Positions 54,229 through 63,289 of a stretch of DNA of 64,000 nucleotides are shown here, piece by piece. The notes beneath the pieces are model-generated. The model had not been told where the DNA came from, did not search any database, and was given only the letters and a program-made list of their open reading frames with translations. The stretch is from CAYPPG01 sp964412555 (GTDB taxonomy: Bacteria > Hinthialibacterota > Hinthialibacteria > Hinthialibacterales > Hinthialibacteraceae): positions 1-64,000 of the forward strand of contig CAYPPG010000009.1 in the NCBI GenBank assembly GCA_964412555.1, given 5' to 3'. Position 1 is the first letter of the stretch; each line of letters begins with the position of its first letter. A program made the position numbers and the translations under genes.

Positions 54229-55572
54229 TTATCCCGTCCCAGCTGGATTTGTCCCGGTACCCCCTTGAGCAGCGGAGGCGGCATTCGGAGGCGTCGGAGT
54301 TGGAGGAAATATCGGTTCGGGTGTGGGATAGGGGGTCGGAGTCGGTTCAATGTCATACAGTTCCTCTTCGCTGGTTTCCGAATAAGCCTGTATCAAATCC
54401 GCCGCCGTTTCGGGATTGGTTTTTCCGAGTTCAGTAATCATTTCCTGCATCCCTCTATCCCCAACACGATGCATGATGCGAAGAACCAGCATTCGCTTGT
54501 CACGAATTTCCTCATTCTCTTTCTTTCTCTGCTCGATCAGGGCATTCTTTTCTTCATCTGTGATCCCCTGCATCATCTCGATATCGGCAAAATCGCGTTC
54601 CTTTTGAAATAAGTTAGTAATGATCGGCGCAACTTCTTTCGCTTTGGCGGCGGCGATCGCTTTGGCCAGGGTATCTTCCCGTTCACTCAAATTGCTTTTC
54701 CGGCGTTCTTCCAATTCGGTTTTGAGAGCCGTCAACGTGTTGATCTGTTCCGTGACTTGTTGCACATAATTGCTAAGCCGTTGGGATTGGGAATCAACTT
54801 GTTTCTCCCAATCCGTCAATTGTGTTTCCCGTTCTTTCAGCCGGTCTTCCCACTGCTTCAGTCGTTCCCGTTCCGACGCCATCCGTTGAAGTAATTCGGG
54901 CATGGGAGCTTGGGGATCACCGATCATGTCGTCAAGAGTATAGTAATCCCCTTCCAGAGTGGCCGAGGCGACCGTCACGGGAGCTGTACTGCTTTTTGGT
55001 GAGATGCCAAGAAACGGTATTTTGGCCAAGACGTCTTCTTTGATGACGCCTGTATACACTCCAATCGCAGCCGCGGCTCCTGCCAATAACAACGGGACCA
55101 AAAGGTATACAAAAACTCCACCGCTTTCATTTTTTCGACGTTGATATGATTGTGCTCCGATTTCATCCATTTGGTAACTCTCCTGCCTGCGGAATTCTTT
55201 CTCCCAATCCGCTTTCCGTTTTTCGCGCAGCCGCTCCAGCATTTTTTCTTCTTGATACAGTTTGACAAGTTCCTTCCGCTTTTGTTCCTGTTCCGCGCGT
55301 AGTTTCTTGATTTCGGATTGTTTTTGGCGCTCAACCTTTGCTATATAATGTTGAAACATATCCAACGATCGCTCTGCCTGGATCAGATCGTCATCCGGAA
55401 CTTCTTCCATGAGCCGGCGGCGCATTTCCAAGACCTGTCTTCGTCCCTCTTCGATTTCGTCAATGAGTGTTCGAATCTGATTTTCCAGTTCCTGGATTTC
55501 ATCTTCTTTCCGCTCGATTTGATAATTTTTTAAGTTGACTACCGGTTCAAGCCGGTACTGAAACTGTCTCAT
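54229..55572 (-). CDS. Fusion of FliJ and MotE-like flagellar proteins
   Basis: A 447-residue protein. Residues 1 to about 145 are FliJ-like: start FQYRLEPVVNLKNYQI and long coiled coil. A single membrane helix follows (about 151-175, FVYLLVPLLLAGAAAAIGVY). After it come a linker, a second coiled coil (230-320) and an MgtE-N-like domain (about 330-410, MHRVGDRGMQEMITELGKTN, typical of MotE). The tail is Pro/Thr-rich. FliJ is the export ATPase stalk and MotE stabilises the stator/motor in firmicutes and related groups. These are normally separate neighbouring genes. Its ATG overlaps the fliI stop by four bases. Confidence 0.82.
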   Translation of the reverse strand: MRQFQYRLEPVVNLKNYQIERKEDEIQELENQIRTLIDEIEEGRRQVLEMRRRLMEEVPDDDLIQAERSLDMFQHYIAKVERQKQSEIKKLRAEQEQKRKELVKLYQEEKMLERLREKRKADWEKEFRRQESYQMDEIGAQSYQRRKNESGGVFVYLLVPLLLAGAAAAIGVYTGVIKEDVLAKIPFLGISPKSSTAPVTVASATLEGDYYTLDDMIGDPQAPMPELLQRMASERERLKQWEDRLKERETQLTDWEKQVDSQSQRLSNYVQQVTEQINTLTALKTELEERRKSNLSEREDTLAKAIAAAKAKEVAPIITNLFQKERDFADIEMMQGITDEEKNALIEQRKKENEEIRDKRMLVLRIMHRVGDRGMQEMITELGKTNPETAADLIQAYSETSEEELYDIEPTPTPYPTPEPIFPPTPTPPNAASAAQGGTGTNPAGTG

Positions 55573-56954
55573 TGATTACCTCCCTGCGCCTTCGCCGGAG
55601 GAGTGGAATTTTTTTTGGAAGTGCTTTTTTGGGCAATATCCGTCATTTGTTTTGTCGATTCTTCATAGGGAATGGATTCTCGGATCCCCTGTTTCAAGAA
55701 ATCGTTGATTGTCGGTATCATTTTAATAGCCAGATCGATTTCAGGATTCGTTCCTTGTTGATAGGCGCCGATATTGATCAGATCTTCCGCATCCCGATAA
55801 ACGGAAGTCACTTCCGCAATACGGCGCGCGGCATTGACCTGTTCTTCCGGAACGATATCGACCATGACACGGCTGATACTTTGCAGAATATCAACCGACG
55901 GATAATGATTTTTATGCGCTAATTGCCGGGATAAAACAATATGGCCGTCCAGAATCCCGCGGGTGGCGTCGGCGATTGGTTCATTCATATCGTCGCCTTC
56001 GACGAGGACTGTAAACAGGCCGGTGATTGTACCTTTATCCGGGGTAGTACCGGCACGTTCCAGGAATGACGGTAACAAAGCAAACACCGAAGGTGTATAT
56101 CCGCGTGTGGTTGGCGGTTCACCGGAAGCCAGCCCAACTTCTCGTTGTGCCATCGCCATACGCGTCACGGAATCCATCATAAAAAGAACGTCTTTTCCTT
56201 GGTCGCGAAAGTATTCCGCGATGCTCATAGCCGTCAGTGCGCCTTTTACACGAAGCAAGGGCGGATTGTCGCTTGTGGCGACCACCAACACACTTTTTTT
56301 CAATCCTTCTTCCCCTAAATCCTTTTCGATAAATTCACGTAACTCACGTCCCCGTTCCCCAATCAAGGCAATGACATTGATTTCCGCTTCCGTTGAACGA
56401 GCGATCATCCCCATCAAGGTGCTTTTCCCCACACCACTGCCGGCGAATACGCCGATACGTTGGCCGCGTCCCCATGTCATGATTGCATCGATGACTTTGA
56501 CACCTGTTGACAACGGCTGGATGATTCTCTTGCGGGTGATGGCGCTGGGAGGTTGGTTATAAATGGAACGAAGCGTATTGGTTCTCGCCGGTCCTTTTCC
56601 GTCGCAAGGAACACCAAGACCGTTGAGAATACGGCTCAACAATCCCTCTCCGCAGCGTATTTTCAAAGGGCCGCCCGAGGAAATCACTTCACAGCCGGGC
56701 CGAATTCCGGCTAAATCTCCGAATGCCATCAAGATCACCCGTCCCCCTCGAAATCCGACAATTTCCGCTGGAATGGGGGGATGATTGCCATGGGGATATA
56801 TATATACGAGATCCCCGACCGCCCCACCCGGGCCACGGGACAAAATCACAACTCCGACGAGTTCGTCCACATAACCACGCTGGCGGATCAATTGAGTATT
56901 ATCGATTGACCAGTGTATGCCGTTCCAGTCTATTTCATGGGCAGTCAAAGTCAT
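55569..56954 (-). CDS. fliI: Flagellar export ATPase FliI
   Basis: A 461-residue ATPase with Walker A AGSGVGKST (171-179), GERGRELREF, and ALLPSFLERAGT, TRGILDGHIVLSR and NIGAY of the F1-beta-like fold. It drives export of flagellar subunits. It overlaps fliH upstream and the fliJ fusion downstream by four bases each, so translation is coupled. The C-terminus has a Lys/Pro-rich tail about 25 residues longer than usual. Confidence 0.96.
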   Translation of the reverse strand: MTLTAHEIDWNGIHWSIDNTQLIRQRGYVDELVGVVILSRGPGGAVGDLVYIYPHGNHPPIPAEIVGFRGGRVILMAFGDLAGIRPGCEVISSGGPLKIRCGEGLLSRILNGLGVPCDGKGPARTNTLRSIYNQPPSAITRKRIIQPLSTGVKVIDAIMTWGRGQRIGVFAGSGVGKSTLMGMIARSTEAEINVIALIGERGRELREFIEKDLGEEGLKKSVLVVATSDNPPLLRVKGALTAMSIAEYFRDQGKDVLFMMDSVTRMAMAQREVGLASGEPPTTRGYTPSVFALLPSFLERAGTTPDKGTITGLFTVLVEGDDMNEPIADATRGILDGHIVLSRQLAHKNHYPSVDILQSISRVMVDIVPEEQVNAARRIAEVTSVYRDAEDLINIGAYQQGTNPEIDLAIKMIPTINDFLKQGIRESIPYEESTKQMTDIAQKSTSKKNSTPPAKAQGGNQ

Positions 56955-57682
56955 GGATTCAAAATCGTTTCCTCAACCAATTCAAGTTGTTTGTCGATTC
57001 GGCCGTCAATTCCGCCGGTTCCGGATTCAATGATGACACCGCCTTTTTGGACGCGGGTGTCAATTTCAATCGTGACTTTTTCGATATCATCAAACATACG
57101 GATGAATTCATCTTTCCATTCTTCGATTTTTGCTTTGTCGTCAGGGTGGACACAAATACGAACCGTTTGCCGGTCGGCAGCCATCCCGATGCATTCTTTG
57201 GCTACTCGTACGACAATTTCATCATCGTCCTCGATTTTTTGTTGAATCACGCGTGAAATGATCTCACATACTAAATGGCGGATTTCTTGTTCTTGATCGC
57301 GGAACATTCCTTCAAGGATGCGTTGTCCTTCCGTGATCATTTTTTTCAAATTTTGCAAAACACCGGCGACTTGCTGACGTGCCTCTTGAGTGCCTTGATT
57401 CAATCCTTCTTGCCATCCTTCATCGTGAGCATTTTGTTTGATGGTCTCTCCCTCTTCCCGCGCTTGATTCAGTATTGCTTCTTTTTCTTCATTGGCTGCT
57501 GCGAGTATCTCTTCCGCCTGGGAGGAGGCGTCTTGCAAGATCATCTGTTCTTGTTCTTGGGCAGCCGCGATAATCTCTGATGCTTCCTCTTCCGCATGAC
57601 GGAGCACTTTTTCCCGTTCGACGATTCTATAAGGGTTATTATTCTGTTCCTTGACGTTGGGTGCTTTTATGATTCGTGGCAT
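56951..57682 (-). CDS. fliH: Flagellar assembly protein FliH
   Basis: A 243-residue FliH. Residues 20-110 form a long Ala/Glu-rich coiled coil (EEEASEIIAAAQEQEQ), then the conserved V-ATPase-E-like domain (CEIISRVIQQKIEDD...) and C-terminal GGVIIESGTGGIDGRIDKQL. It regulates FliI. No clear Shine-Dalgarno precedes the ATG. The 213-base leader holds two hairpin repeats, so expression may be set apart from the upstream genes. Confidence 0.9.
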   Translation of the reverse strand: MPRIIKAPNVKEQNNNPYRIVEREKVLRHAEEEASEIIAAAQEQEQMILQDASSQAEEILAAANEEKEAILNQAREEGETIKQNAHDEGWQEGLNQGTQEARQQVAGVLQNLKKMITEGQRILEGMFRDQEQEIRHLVCEIISRVIQQKIEDDDEIVVRVAKECIGMAADRQTVRICVHPDDKAKIEEWKDEFIRMFDDIEKVTIEIDTRVQKGGVIIESGTGGIDGRIDKQLELVEETILNP

Positions 57683-57761
57683 TGTATTGTCTTGATTAAA
57701 TTCACAATCTTATTTTACATTATATTCAAAGGAACACTCAATAAATAAGGATAGTGGGAAG

Positions 57762-57876
57762 AGCAGGCGAGAACGCCTGCTATACCCCTATATATTCAAG
57801 AGTACTCCATGCGCGATTGGGCGCAATGAATGAAAATACACGCGATGTAAAAGCGGGCAGGGATGCCCGCGCTCCA
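57762..57876. repeat. Hairpin AGCAGGCG/CGCCTGCT and a REP copy upstream of fliH
   Basis: Two hairpins lie in the 213-base fliH leader. One is an eight-base stem with AGAA loop (57762-57781). The other (57854-57876) is GCGGGCAGGGATGCCCGC plus GCTCC, the RAYT-type REP hairpin found at 1.8-3.1 kb. Confidence 0.75.
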
Positions 57877-57895
57877 AAATCTATTATTCGTACAT

Positions 57896-58378
57896 CTATG
57901 TTTGGTTGAAACGCAATGATCCAATATCCTTTAAGGATGTAATAATTTTTCCACCGCTCTGTTCTATCCAATATTGTACCTGAAGATTGACGAAAACCCC
58001 TATATTTTCTCCGGCCTGACGAAAATCTCCCCGATAGCCATTGATGACTTTATCTCCCAATCCGAATGCGTACCCAATTTCAGACGCTGTACCTGAATCC
58101 ACATCTGTTCCATCCAGAACAGCCAATACCGCATCGCAGGAACGCAAACAGGCTGCATTTCGTTCTGCCATACGCATGGAAATGTCATGGAATTTCTCTT
58201 TTTTTTGTTGCTCTTCTTCCAGAAGAGCGGCTTGTTGGAGTTCTTCTTCCAAGTCAGGGGATTGATCCCATGGGTTGATCACTTCATAGTTCAATTTCTG
58301 TAATTCGCTGCATATTGTAGACAAAAAAACTCTCGAACTTTCGGAAAATCCGAGAGGTGATGCCAGGAAAATTCTCAT
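57896..58378 (-). CDS. Nucleoside 2-deoxyribosyltransferase-like protein
   Basis: A 160-residue protein starting MRIFLASPLGF (ligand loop) with the motif DGTDVDSGTASEIGYAFG (about 89-106), where the Asp and Glu are the catalytic residues of the family, and IGVFVNLQVQYWI at the C-terminal end. Such enzymes swap bases on deoxyribonucleosides, or hydrolyse nucleotide N-glycosidic bonds (DNPH1-like). Its place between fliG and fliH, in the same direction, is odd, and no flagellar role is known. It may be an insertion. Confidence 0.8.
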   Translation of the reverse strand: MRIFLASPLGFSESSRVFLSTICSELQKLNYEVINPWDQSPDLEEELQQAALLEEEQQKKEKFHDISMRMAERNAACLRSCDAVLAVLDGTDVDSGTASEIGYAFGLGDKVINGYRGDFRQAGENIGVFVNLQVQYWIEQSGGKIITSLKDIGSLRFNQT

Positions 58379-58392
58379 GGAACAAATTCCCC

Positions 58393-59412
58393 TTACTCAA
58401 TATATTGATCGGCCGGCCCGCGAGTGACGGTGATATCTCCGTTTTCTTCCATTTTTCGCAGGATATTGATGATGGCTTGTTGTGATTCCTCCACTTGTTT
58501 GACTCGAACCGGCCCCATGACTGACATATCATCCTGCAAGGTGGCGGCTGCCCGAGAAGACATGTTCCCGAGGATTTGACTCTTCACTTCCTCGCCGGCG
58601 CCTTTCAGAGCAGTGGCAAGAATTTTGAAATCGACTTCACTCAATATTTTCTGGATGGTACGGTCGTCGAGTTTGATCAAGTCATCGAACGTGAACATGT
58701 GTTTTTTGACTTCGGTAGCCAATTCCTGGCTCTCATGTTCCAATTTTTCCAAAATGTGTTTACTGGTGGATTGATCCACCCGATTGAGAAGTTCAACGAG
58801 AGAATCGACTCCACCGGAATTCGTGAATTCTTGTGTGAATACATTCGATAATTTCTTTTCCAGGACACGTTCCACATCGGAAACGATTTCCGGACTGATC
58901 TGGTCCATTGTCGCGAGTCGAAGAGCGACTTCGTGTTGATCATTCGGAGGAAGCGCCGACATGATTTCTGCGGCCTGTTCATATTCGAGGTGAGCAAGGA
59001 TCAAGGCGATCGTCTGTGGATGCTCGTTTTGAACAAAATTGATCAAATGGCTCGCATCGACGCTTTTCAAGAAGTCGAAAGGATTTCCGGTCAAAACGCC
59101 TTGCAGACGCTCGATGATTTCCATCGCTTTGGAAGGTCCGAGCGCTTTTTCAAGAATATCCCGAGCCGTGTTGAGACCGCCGTGACTAATATACTGTTTC
59201 GCCATGGCGGTGTGGTAAAATTCTTCTATGACCTCTGCGGTAGTATCTTTCGAAACCGTTCCGACATTGGCTACTTCGAGGGTGATTTGTTCGATTTCAT
59301 GATCACTCAAATTCCGGTACACGTCGGCGGCGATTTCCGGTCCGAGTGCAAGAAGAAGTATGGCCGCCTTTTTACGTCCACTCAAATTGTTACGCCTTTT
59401 CTCGGGCGGCAT
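58393..59412 (-). CDS. fliG: Flagellar motor switch protein FliG
   Basis: A 339-residue FliG with N-terminal FliF-binding helices (LSGRKKAAILLLALGPE), the middle domain EHPQTIALIL motif and the C-terminal torque helices (FTFDDLIKLDDRTIQKIL...). Normal length. It forms the C-ring face that meets the stator. The ATG follows AAGGAG. It is separated from fliF by 75 bases that hold a REP hairpin. Confidence 0.95.
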   Translation of the reverse strand: MPPEKRRNNLSGRKKAAILLLALGPEIAADVYRNLSDHEIEQITLEVANVGTVSKDTTAEVIEEFYHTAMAKQYISHGGLNTARDILEKALGPSKAMEIIERLQGVLTGNPFDFLKSVDASHLINFVQNEHPQTIALILAHLEYEQAAEIMSALPPNDQHEVALRLATMDQISPEIVSDVERVLEKKLSNVFTQEFTNSGGVDSLVELLNRVDQSTSKHILEKLEHESQELATEVKKHMFTFDDLIKLDDRTIQKILSEVDFKILATALKGAGEEVKSQILGNMSSRAAATLQDDMSVMGPVRVKQVEESQQAIINILRKMEENGDITVTRGPADQYIE

Positions 59413-59460
59413 GAGCTGAGACTCCTTCTACTCGACGGTGTACTACCATGCTTTAATGAT

Positions 59461-59483
59461 GCGGGCAAGGATGCCCGCGCTCC
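59461..59483. repeat. REP hairpin between fliG and fliF
   Basis: One copy of GCGGGCAAGGATGCCCGC followed by GCTCC, identical to the RAYT-associated hairpin at 1935-1952. It lies in the 75-base spacer after the fliF stop. Confidence 0.9.
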
Positions 59484-59487
59484 GACA

Positions 59488-61080
59488 TTATCCGCTAAGC
59501 CATGCTTTGATGATTCCGGCGACTTCCTCCGGTTTTTCCGCCGCGTAGTTGATTACATGTTCTTGCATTTTCAGGCGGCGCTGCTCTTCGGCGGGTAAAC
59601 TGGCAATATCTCCGAATTCAGATAGTCCCAACTGGGATAATGTAAGTTCCTTGGCTTCGGTAACCGGTTCGATCGGGACTTCTTCTTCTTCCACTTCTTC
59701 TTCGACCTCTGCCGCCCGAAATGCCCGCTGGAAGAACATGTAAGCGAAATACCCTAAGGCGAACAGGAGAACGAGTGGAATCAAGGAACGGACGATCGTC
59801 ATCACATTGTTCCAGAATTGCTCCCGGGCAAGTTCACGTTCATAGGTATCGTCAAAAGGTAATTGTTTCAATACAAAGGAATATTTACTGGTATCGAACG
59901 AAGGAAGGGCCGCCGCGTTGCGAAGAATATCTTCCAATTCCGTAATCACTTGCGCGTCGCGAGGTGTGGGATTTCCCTCCTCATCTTTCGTATAATTCAC
60001 CATAACAGAGACGGCGATTTCCTGCAGTTCCCCTTGTTCGGTTTCGATCAAGGTTTCGAACCAGGGATGGGCAAAATTTTCGATTGTTTCTTCAATGGAA
60101 GTTTTGCTCGTTCCCGGCTCCGAACCGATGCCGGTGTCTTGGACATTCGAAGAGACTCCCGGCTCACCCGCAATTCCTTGCTCTTCGGTTGTTTCCGTAT
60201 AATTTTTGGCGCTGACTGTGGCAGGATTTGTCGCATCCAAATGTATATTCTTGATATGTTTCTTTTCCCAATCGCATTTCAGCAATACTGTAACGACAAA
60301 ACCTGTTGGTCCGATGTATTGGGTCAAATGCTTTTCTAAATCGGAGATGATTTCATTTTCGACTTGCTGTTCGAGTTCCCGATGTTTTTTCGCTTGCGCA
60401 ACACCGGGTTCCTGTTCGGAATCTTCGCTCAATACGCGGTTGTTCCCGTCTACGACGACGACTTTTTCGGGACGCATCCGCTCGACGGCAAAAGCAACGA
60501 GACGTTGAATCCCTATTACTTCCTGAGCGGAAATTCCTCCTCTTATGACAACCTTTACCATTGCTGACGGTTCGACTTGGTCTTCTTTGAAAAGAGCCTC
60601 CTGGGGGATGTTCAACTCGACATGCGCCCATTCGATATTGCGTGCACCATTGACAATGGCGTTGGCCAATTCATTTTGTTTCGCTCGAATATAATTGACA
60701 TCAAACATCCGTTTAGTCATTCCCAAACGGACTTGATCGAACAATTCATAGCCATCTCCGGCTCGGAAACCGATAATTCCGGCTCCGGCAAGTTGGATCG
60801 CTGCCCGGTCTTTGGTATCCGAGCTAACAAGAATCGAATTTCCCTCGAGTTGGTATTCGATTCCCTGTCCTTCGAGGTACGTGATCACTTGATCGAGTTG
60901 AGTTTGATCCGTCGAAGACAATAAAGTTACCATCTGAGGTTTGCTGACAAAATAAACGGCCACGATCATGGCAATCAATAAAATACTCGGACCACCAATC
61001 AACATGATCTTTTGCTGCATCGGGAGGCTATCCCAGATGCGAGTCATTTGTTCACGAAGTTTTTGTAAGAAATCACCCAT
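59488..61080 (-). CDS. fliF: Flagellar M-ring protein FliF
   Basis: A 530-residue FliF with N-terminal membrane helix (IGGPSILLIAMIVAVYFV), RBM domains (VTLLSSTDQTQLDQVITYLE), the LGMTKRMFDVNYIRAKQNELA and HVELNIPQEALF blocks, a second helix (IVRSLIPLVLLFALGYF, about 437-456) and the C-terminal FliG-binding end. It forms the MS ring. GGAGAAAC precedes the ATG. A TTEEQGIAGEPGV linker is Gly/Glu-rich. Confidence 0.95.
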   Translation of the reverse strand: MGDFLQKLREQMTRIWDSLPMQQKIMLIGGPSILLIAMIVAVYFVSKPQMVTLLSSTDQTQLDQVITYLEGQGIEYQLEGNSILVSSDTKDRAAIQLAGAGIIGFRAGDGYELFDQVRLGMTKRMFDVNYIRAKQNELANAIVNGARNIEWAHVELNIPQEALFKEDQVEPSAMVKVVIRGGISAQEVIGIQRLVAFAVERMRPEKVVVVDGNNRVLSEDSEQEPGVAQAKKHRELEQQVENEIISDLEKHLTQYIGPTGFVVTVLLKCDWEKKHIKNIHLDATNPATVSAKNYTETTEEQGIAGEPGVSSNVQDTGIGSEPGTSKTSIEETIENFAHPWFETLIETEQGELQEIAVSVMVNYTKDEEGNPTPRDAQVITELEDILRNAAALPSFDTSKYSFVLKQLPFDDTYERELAREQFWNNVMTIVRSLIPLVLLFALGYFAYMFFQRAFRAAEVEEEVEEEEVPIEPVTEAKELTLSQLGLSEFGDIASLPAEEQRRLKMQEHVINYAAEKPEEVAGIIKAWLSG

Positions 61081-61167
61081 GGCCGTTTCTCCATTTTGCT
61101 TGTATTAGTAGAGGCACAATCCAATAACTCAACACGGCATAAGACAGACAATTACTTGGCTTCTACC

Positions 61168-61389
61168 TTATTCGGAAAAGGAGAGATAATCGGATGAATC
61201 GTCAGTATTGATATCTGTCAGCGCTTCCTTTTGTTTTCCGTCGATGGGAATATCGGAATGAAAATCAAATCCGTATAACGCGATTAAAAGAAGCCATGTT
61301 ACGATCGGAATAGCCCATAAAAAAGGAGTGACCGGATTCCTGCTGCGGTGGGGTTTCGGCTTTTCGCCGGTAGAAATGTTCGAATTCAT
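61168..61389 (-). CDS. Small single-pass membrane protein in the flagellar cluster
   Basis: A 73-residue protein with a basic N-terminus, one membrane helix (FLWAIPIVTWLLLIALYGF) and an acidic tail. No family is recognised. The start has GAGGG four bases upstream. It lies between fliE and fliF, in the same direction, about 205 bases after fliE. Its position resembles that of unnamed small flagellar genes. Confidence 0.65.
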   Translation of the reverse strand: MNSNISTGEKPKPHRSRNPVTPFLWAIPIVTWLLLIALYGFDFHSDIPIDGKQKEALTDINTDDSSDYLSFSE

Positions 61390-61594
61390 GTTCCCTCAAC
61401 CTTTCGGGGTTAATCACACGTCATAAAAGAAAGCATTCATTACAAGAGAGGAAAATGATTGGTTATGCTATGCAAATCACTCCTCTATGGATTCAATAAG
61501 TATATGATACACGCAACAACTTGTCTTTACAACATTTAATAGCAAAAAGTTCATCCATTTTCAAGGTGAGTGGGGATGATTTTTCATAAAAAAA

Positions 61595-61918
61595 TTATAT
61601 CGGTGTACGCCTCAACTCATCCCAAGCCTTAATAAGTTGATTGCGAATCTGCATTACGAGATTGAAAGCAAGCCCCGCCTCTTCACTGGCGATCATGACT
61701 TCATGAACACTGTTGATTTCCCCGGTGACCAATTTTTGTATTTTATTGGCGGCAAATGCTTGCATATTGTTTACTTCATCGATTGAACTTTTGAGAATAT
61801 CCACAAAGGATTCCCCCGGTTTGGTGGGTTCCCGAGGAGCAAATTCACCTGGCGATCCGGTTTCTGTTGGACCAGGACCATAGGGACCGATTGGCATTCC
61901 TCCTAACGGTTCGACCAT
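61595..61918 (-). CDS. fliE: Flagellar hook-basal body protein FliE
   Basis: A 107-residue FliE with the C-terminal signature INSVHEVMIASEEAGLAFN then VMQIRNQLIKAWDEL, which links the MS ring to the rod. The first 35 residues are a Gly/Pro-rich extension. It lies seven bases after the preceding small gene. An alternative start (61897) has AGGAGGA too close to it. Confidence 0.92.
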   Translation of the reverse strand: MVEPLGGMPIGPYGPGPTETGSPGEFAPREPTKPGESFVDILKSSIDEVNNMQAFAANKIQKLVTGEINSVHEVMIASEEAGLAFNLVMQIRNQLIKAWDELRRTPI

Positions 61919-61925
61919 GATTTAC

Positions 61926-62246
61926 TCATGACTCCTTTCCGGATGAATCCTTTGTATTATCCATGTTCGGCGTGATTTGTTGCATCATTTGATGAGCCTG
62001 CATCGTATCATGAAATGCGGTGGTTGCTGCATCCATTGCCTTTTGCATATTGGCAAAACTCGGCGCTGGGCTTTTTGCAATCTGATCTGCCTCTTCACTT
62101 AGATTCCCGAGAGTCTTTTTGAGTGTATCTTGAAAACTCGGTCCTTTTTCAGCCGAGTGGTGTGAGGAAGGAGAAGCCGGTTTCTTCCCTTCTATCGCAT
62201 CCGGTGAAGGAGGTGGAACTCTGAATATCGATAGATCGTCTGCCAT
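61926..62246 (-). CDS. FliE-like small protein
   Basis: A 106-residue protein between flgC and fliE. The C-terminal half (SFQDTLKKTLGNLSEEADQ, ATTAFHDTMQAHQMMQQI) has the length, Phe-Gln-x-x-Leu start and helical end of FliE or type III inner-rod proteins but lacks the HEVMIA motif. The N-terminus is Pro/Ser-rich. AAGGAAT precedes the ATG. It could be a second adapter or a diverged duplicate. Confidence 0.6.
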   Translation of the reverse strand: MADDLSIFRVPPPSPDAIEGKKPASPSSHHSAEKGPSFQDTLKKTLGNLSEEADQIAKSPAPSFANMQKAMDAATTAFHDTMQAHQMMQQITPNMDNTKDSSGKES

Positions 62247-62370
62247 TTTTCTATTCCTTCTCAGCGAAGTTGGAGAACTAACTCCATTATACTACTTACC
62301 GGCTACCTTCGATTTGCATATAATGCAGACCAGAGGTCCGCACCACAAAAGGGAGCCATGGTACTACTTA

Positions 62371-62814
62371 TTACCGGCCGCCTCCGATTTGCATGGCTCT
62401 TTCTTCCATTTGTTTGAATGAATTAAAGGCGGTTACATTGGCTTCATACGCCCGGGATGAATCGATCATATTCACCATTTCTGTGGTGACATTGATGTTC
62501 GGTTTCAACACAAGTCCATTGTCATCCGCAAAAGGATGGCCGGGATCATAAATTTTAAGAAAAGCACGTTCCGACCGGTCTTCCACGATTCGTTGTACCT
62601 TGACTCCGCTTCCAATGGTTCGGTTGAGCCGCCGGCGGGCGACGGAAAGCGATTCGGAAAAACTACGTCCTGTGGCTTCAAAGATAACATCCCGTCTGCG
62701 GAAAGGCGAACCTTCCGCTGTGACCATTGTATTGGCATTAGCGATGTTGTTGGAAATCGTATCCATACGGACACGTTGCGCGGTCATGCCCGAGGCGCTA
62801 ATGGAAAAACTCAT
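62371..62814 (-). CDS. flgC: Flagellar basal-body rod protein FlgC
   Basis: A 147-residue rod protein. The N-terminal ISASGMTAQRVRMDTISNNI and ANANT, plus C-terminal VNMIDSSRAYEANVTAFNS are the coiled-coil rod signatures. AAGGAGAAGAGA precedes the ATG. Ten bases separate it from flgB. Confidence 0.95.
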   Translation of the reverse strand: MSFSISASGMTAQRVRMDTISNNIANANTMVTAEGSPFRRRDVIFEATGRSFSESLSVARRRLNRTIGSGVKVQRIVEDRSERAFLKIYDPGHPFADDNGLVLKPNINVTTEMVNMIDSSRAYEANVTAFNSFKQMEERAMQIGGGR

Positions 62815-62824
62815 TCTCTTCTCC

Positions 62825-63250
62825 TTATTGTTGTCCTGCTGTTTGAATTACAGTTCGTATTCCACGATATCGACGATTCAGCAAGTCGGTAAATTCAAGA
62901 TTCCGTAAAGTATTTTGCGCCAAATCGGCCATTTCTTGATCAATATTGATATTGTTTTTATCTGCACGAAAGCGCGTTTCATCATCAATCTCGGTTCGAG
63001 GTCGAATCAGTGGAATTTCATCCGGTCCTCCAATGATAAAATGAGAGGGATGGGTGCGTCTACCGATAACTCCCTGTCCACGGAGCACTCGTTTGATCTG
63101 ATCTTCGAACGAAACCGTTGCTCTCTGGTATTTAGGAGTATCAACATTCGCGATATTATTCGCAATGGCGTGGTTTCTCTTCAACGTGCCATCGATTCCT
63201 TTTTTCAGTACATTTAATGTTGTATTGTCAAACAAATGTCCAATAATCAT
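62825..63250 (-). CDS. flgB: Flagellar basal-body rod protein FlgB
   Basis: A 141-residue proximal rod protein with KRNHAIANNIANVDTPKYQ and INIDQEMADLAQNTLRN then RYRGIRTVI. It is the first gene of the flagellar operon. A sigma-54 promoter candidate lies 40 bases before its start. Confidence 0.95.
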   Translation of the reverse strand: MIIGHLFDNTTLNVLKKGIDGTLKRNHAIANNIANVDTPKYQRATVSFEDQIKRVLRGQGVIGRRTHPSHFIIGGPDEIPLIRPRTEIDDETRFRADKNNINIDQEMADLAQNTLRNLEFTDLLNRRYRGIRTVIQTAGQQ

Positions 63251-63289
63251 TCGATTAGCCCTATCTCGCAGTTTTCTGAATTATGAATT

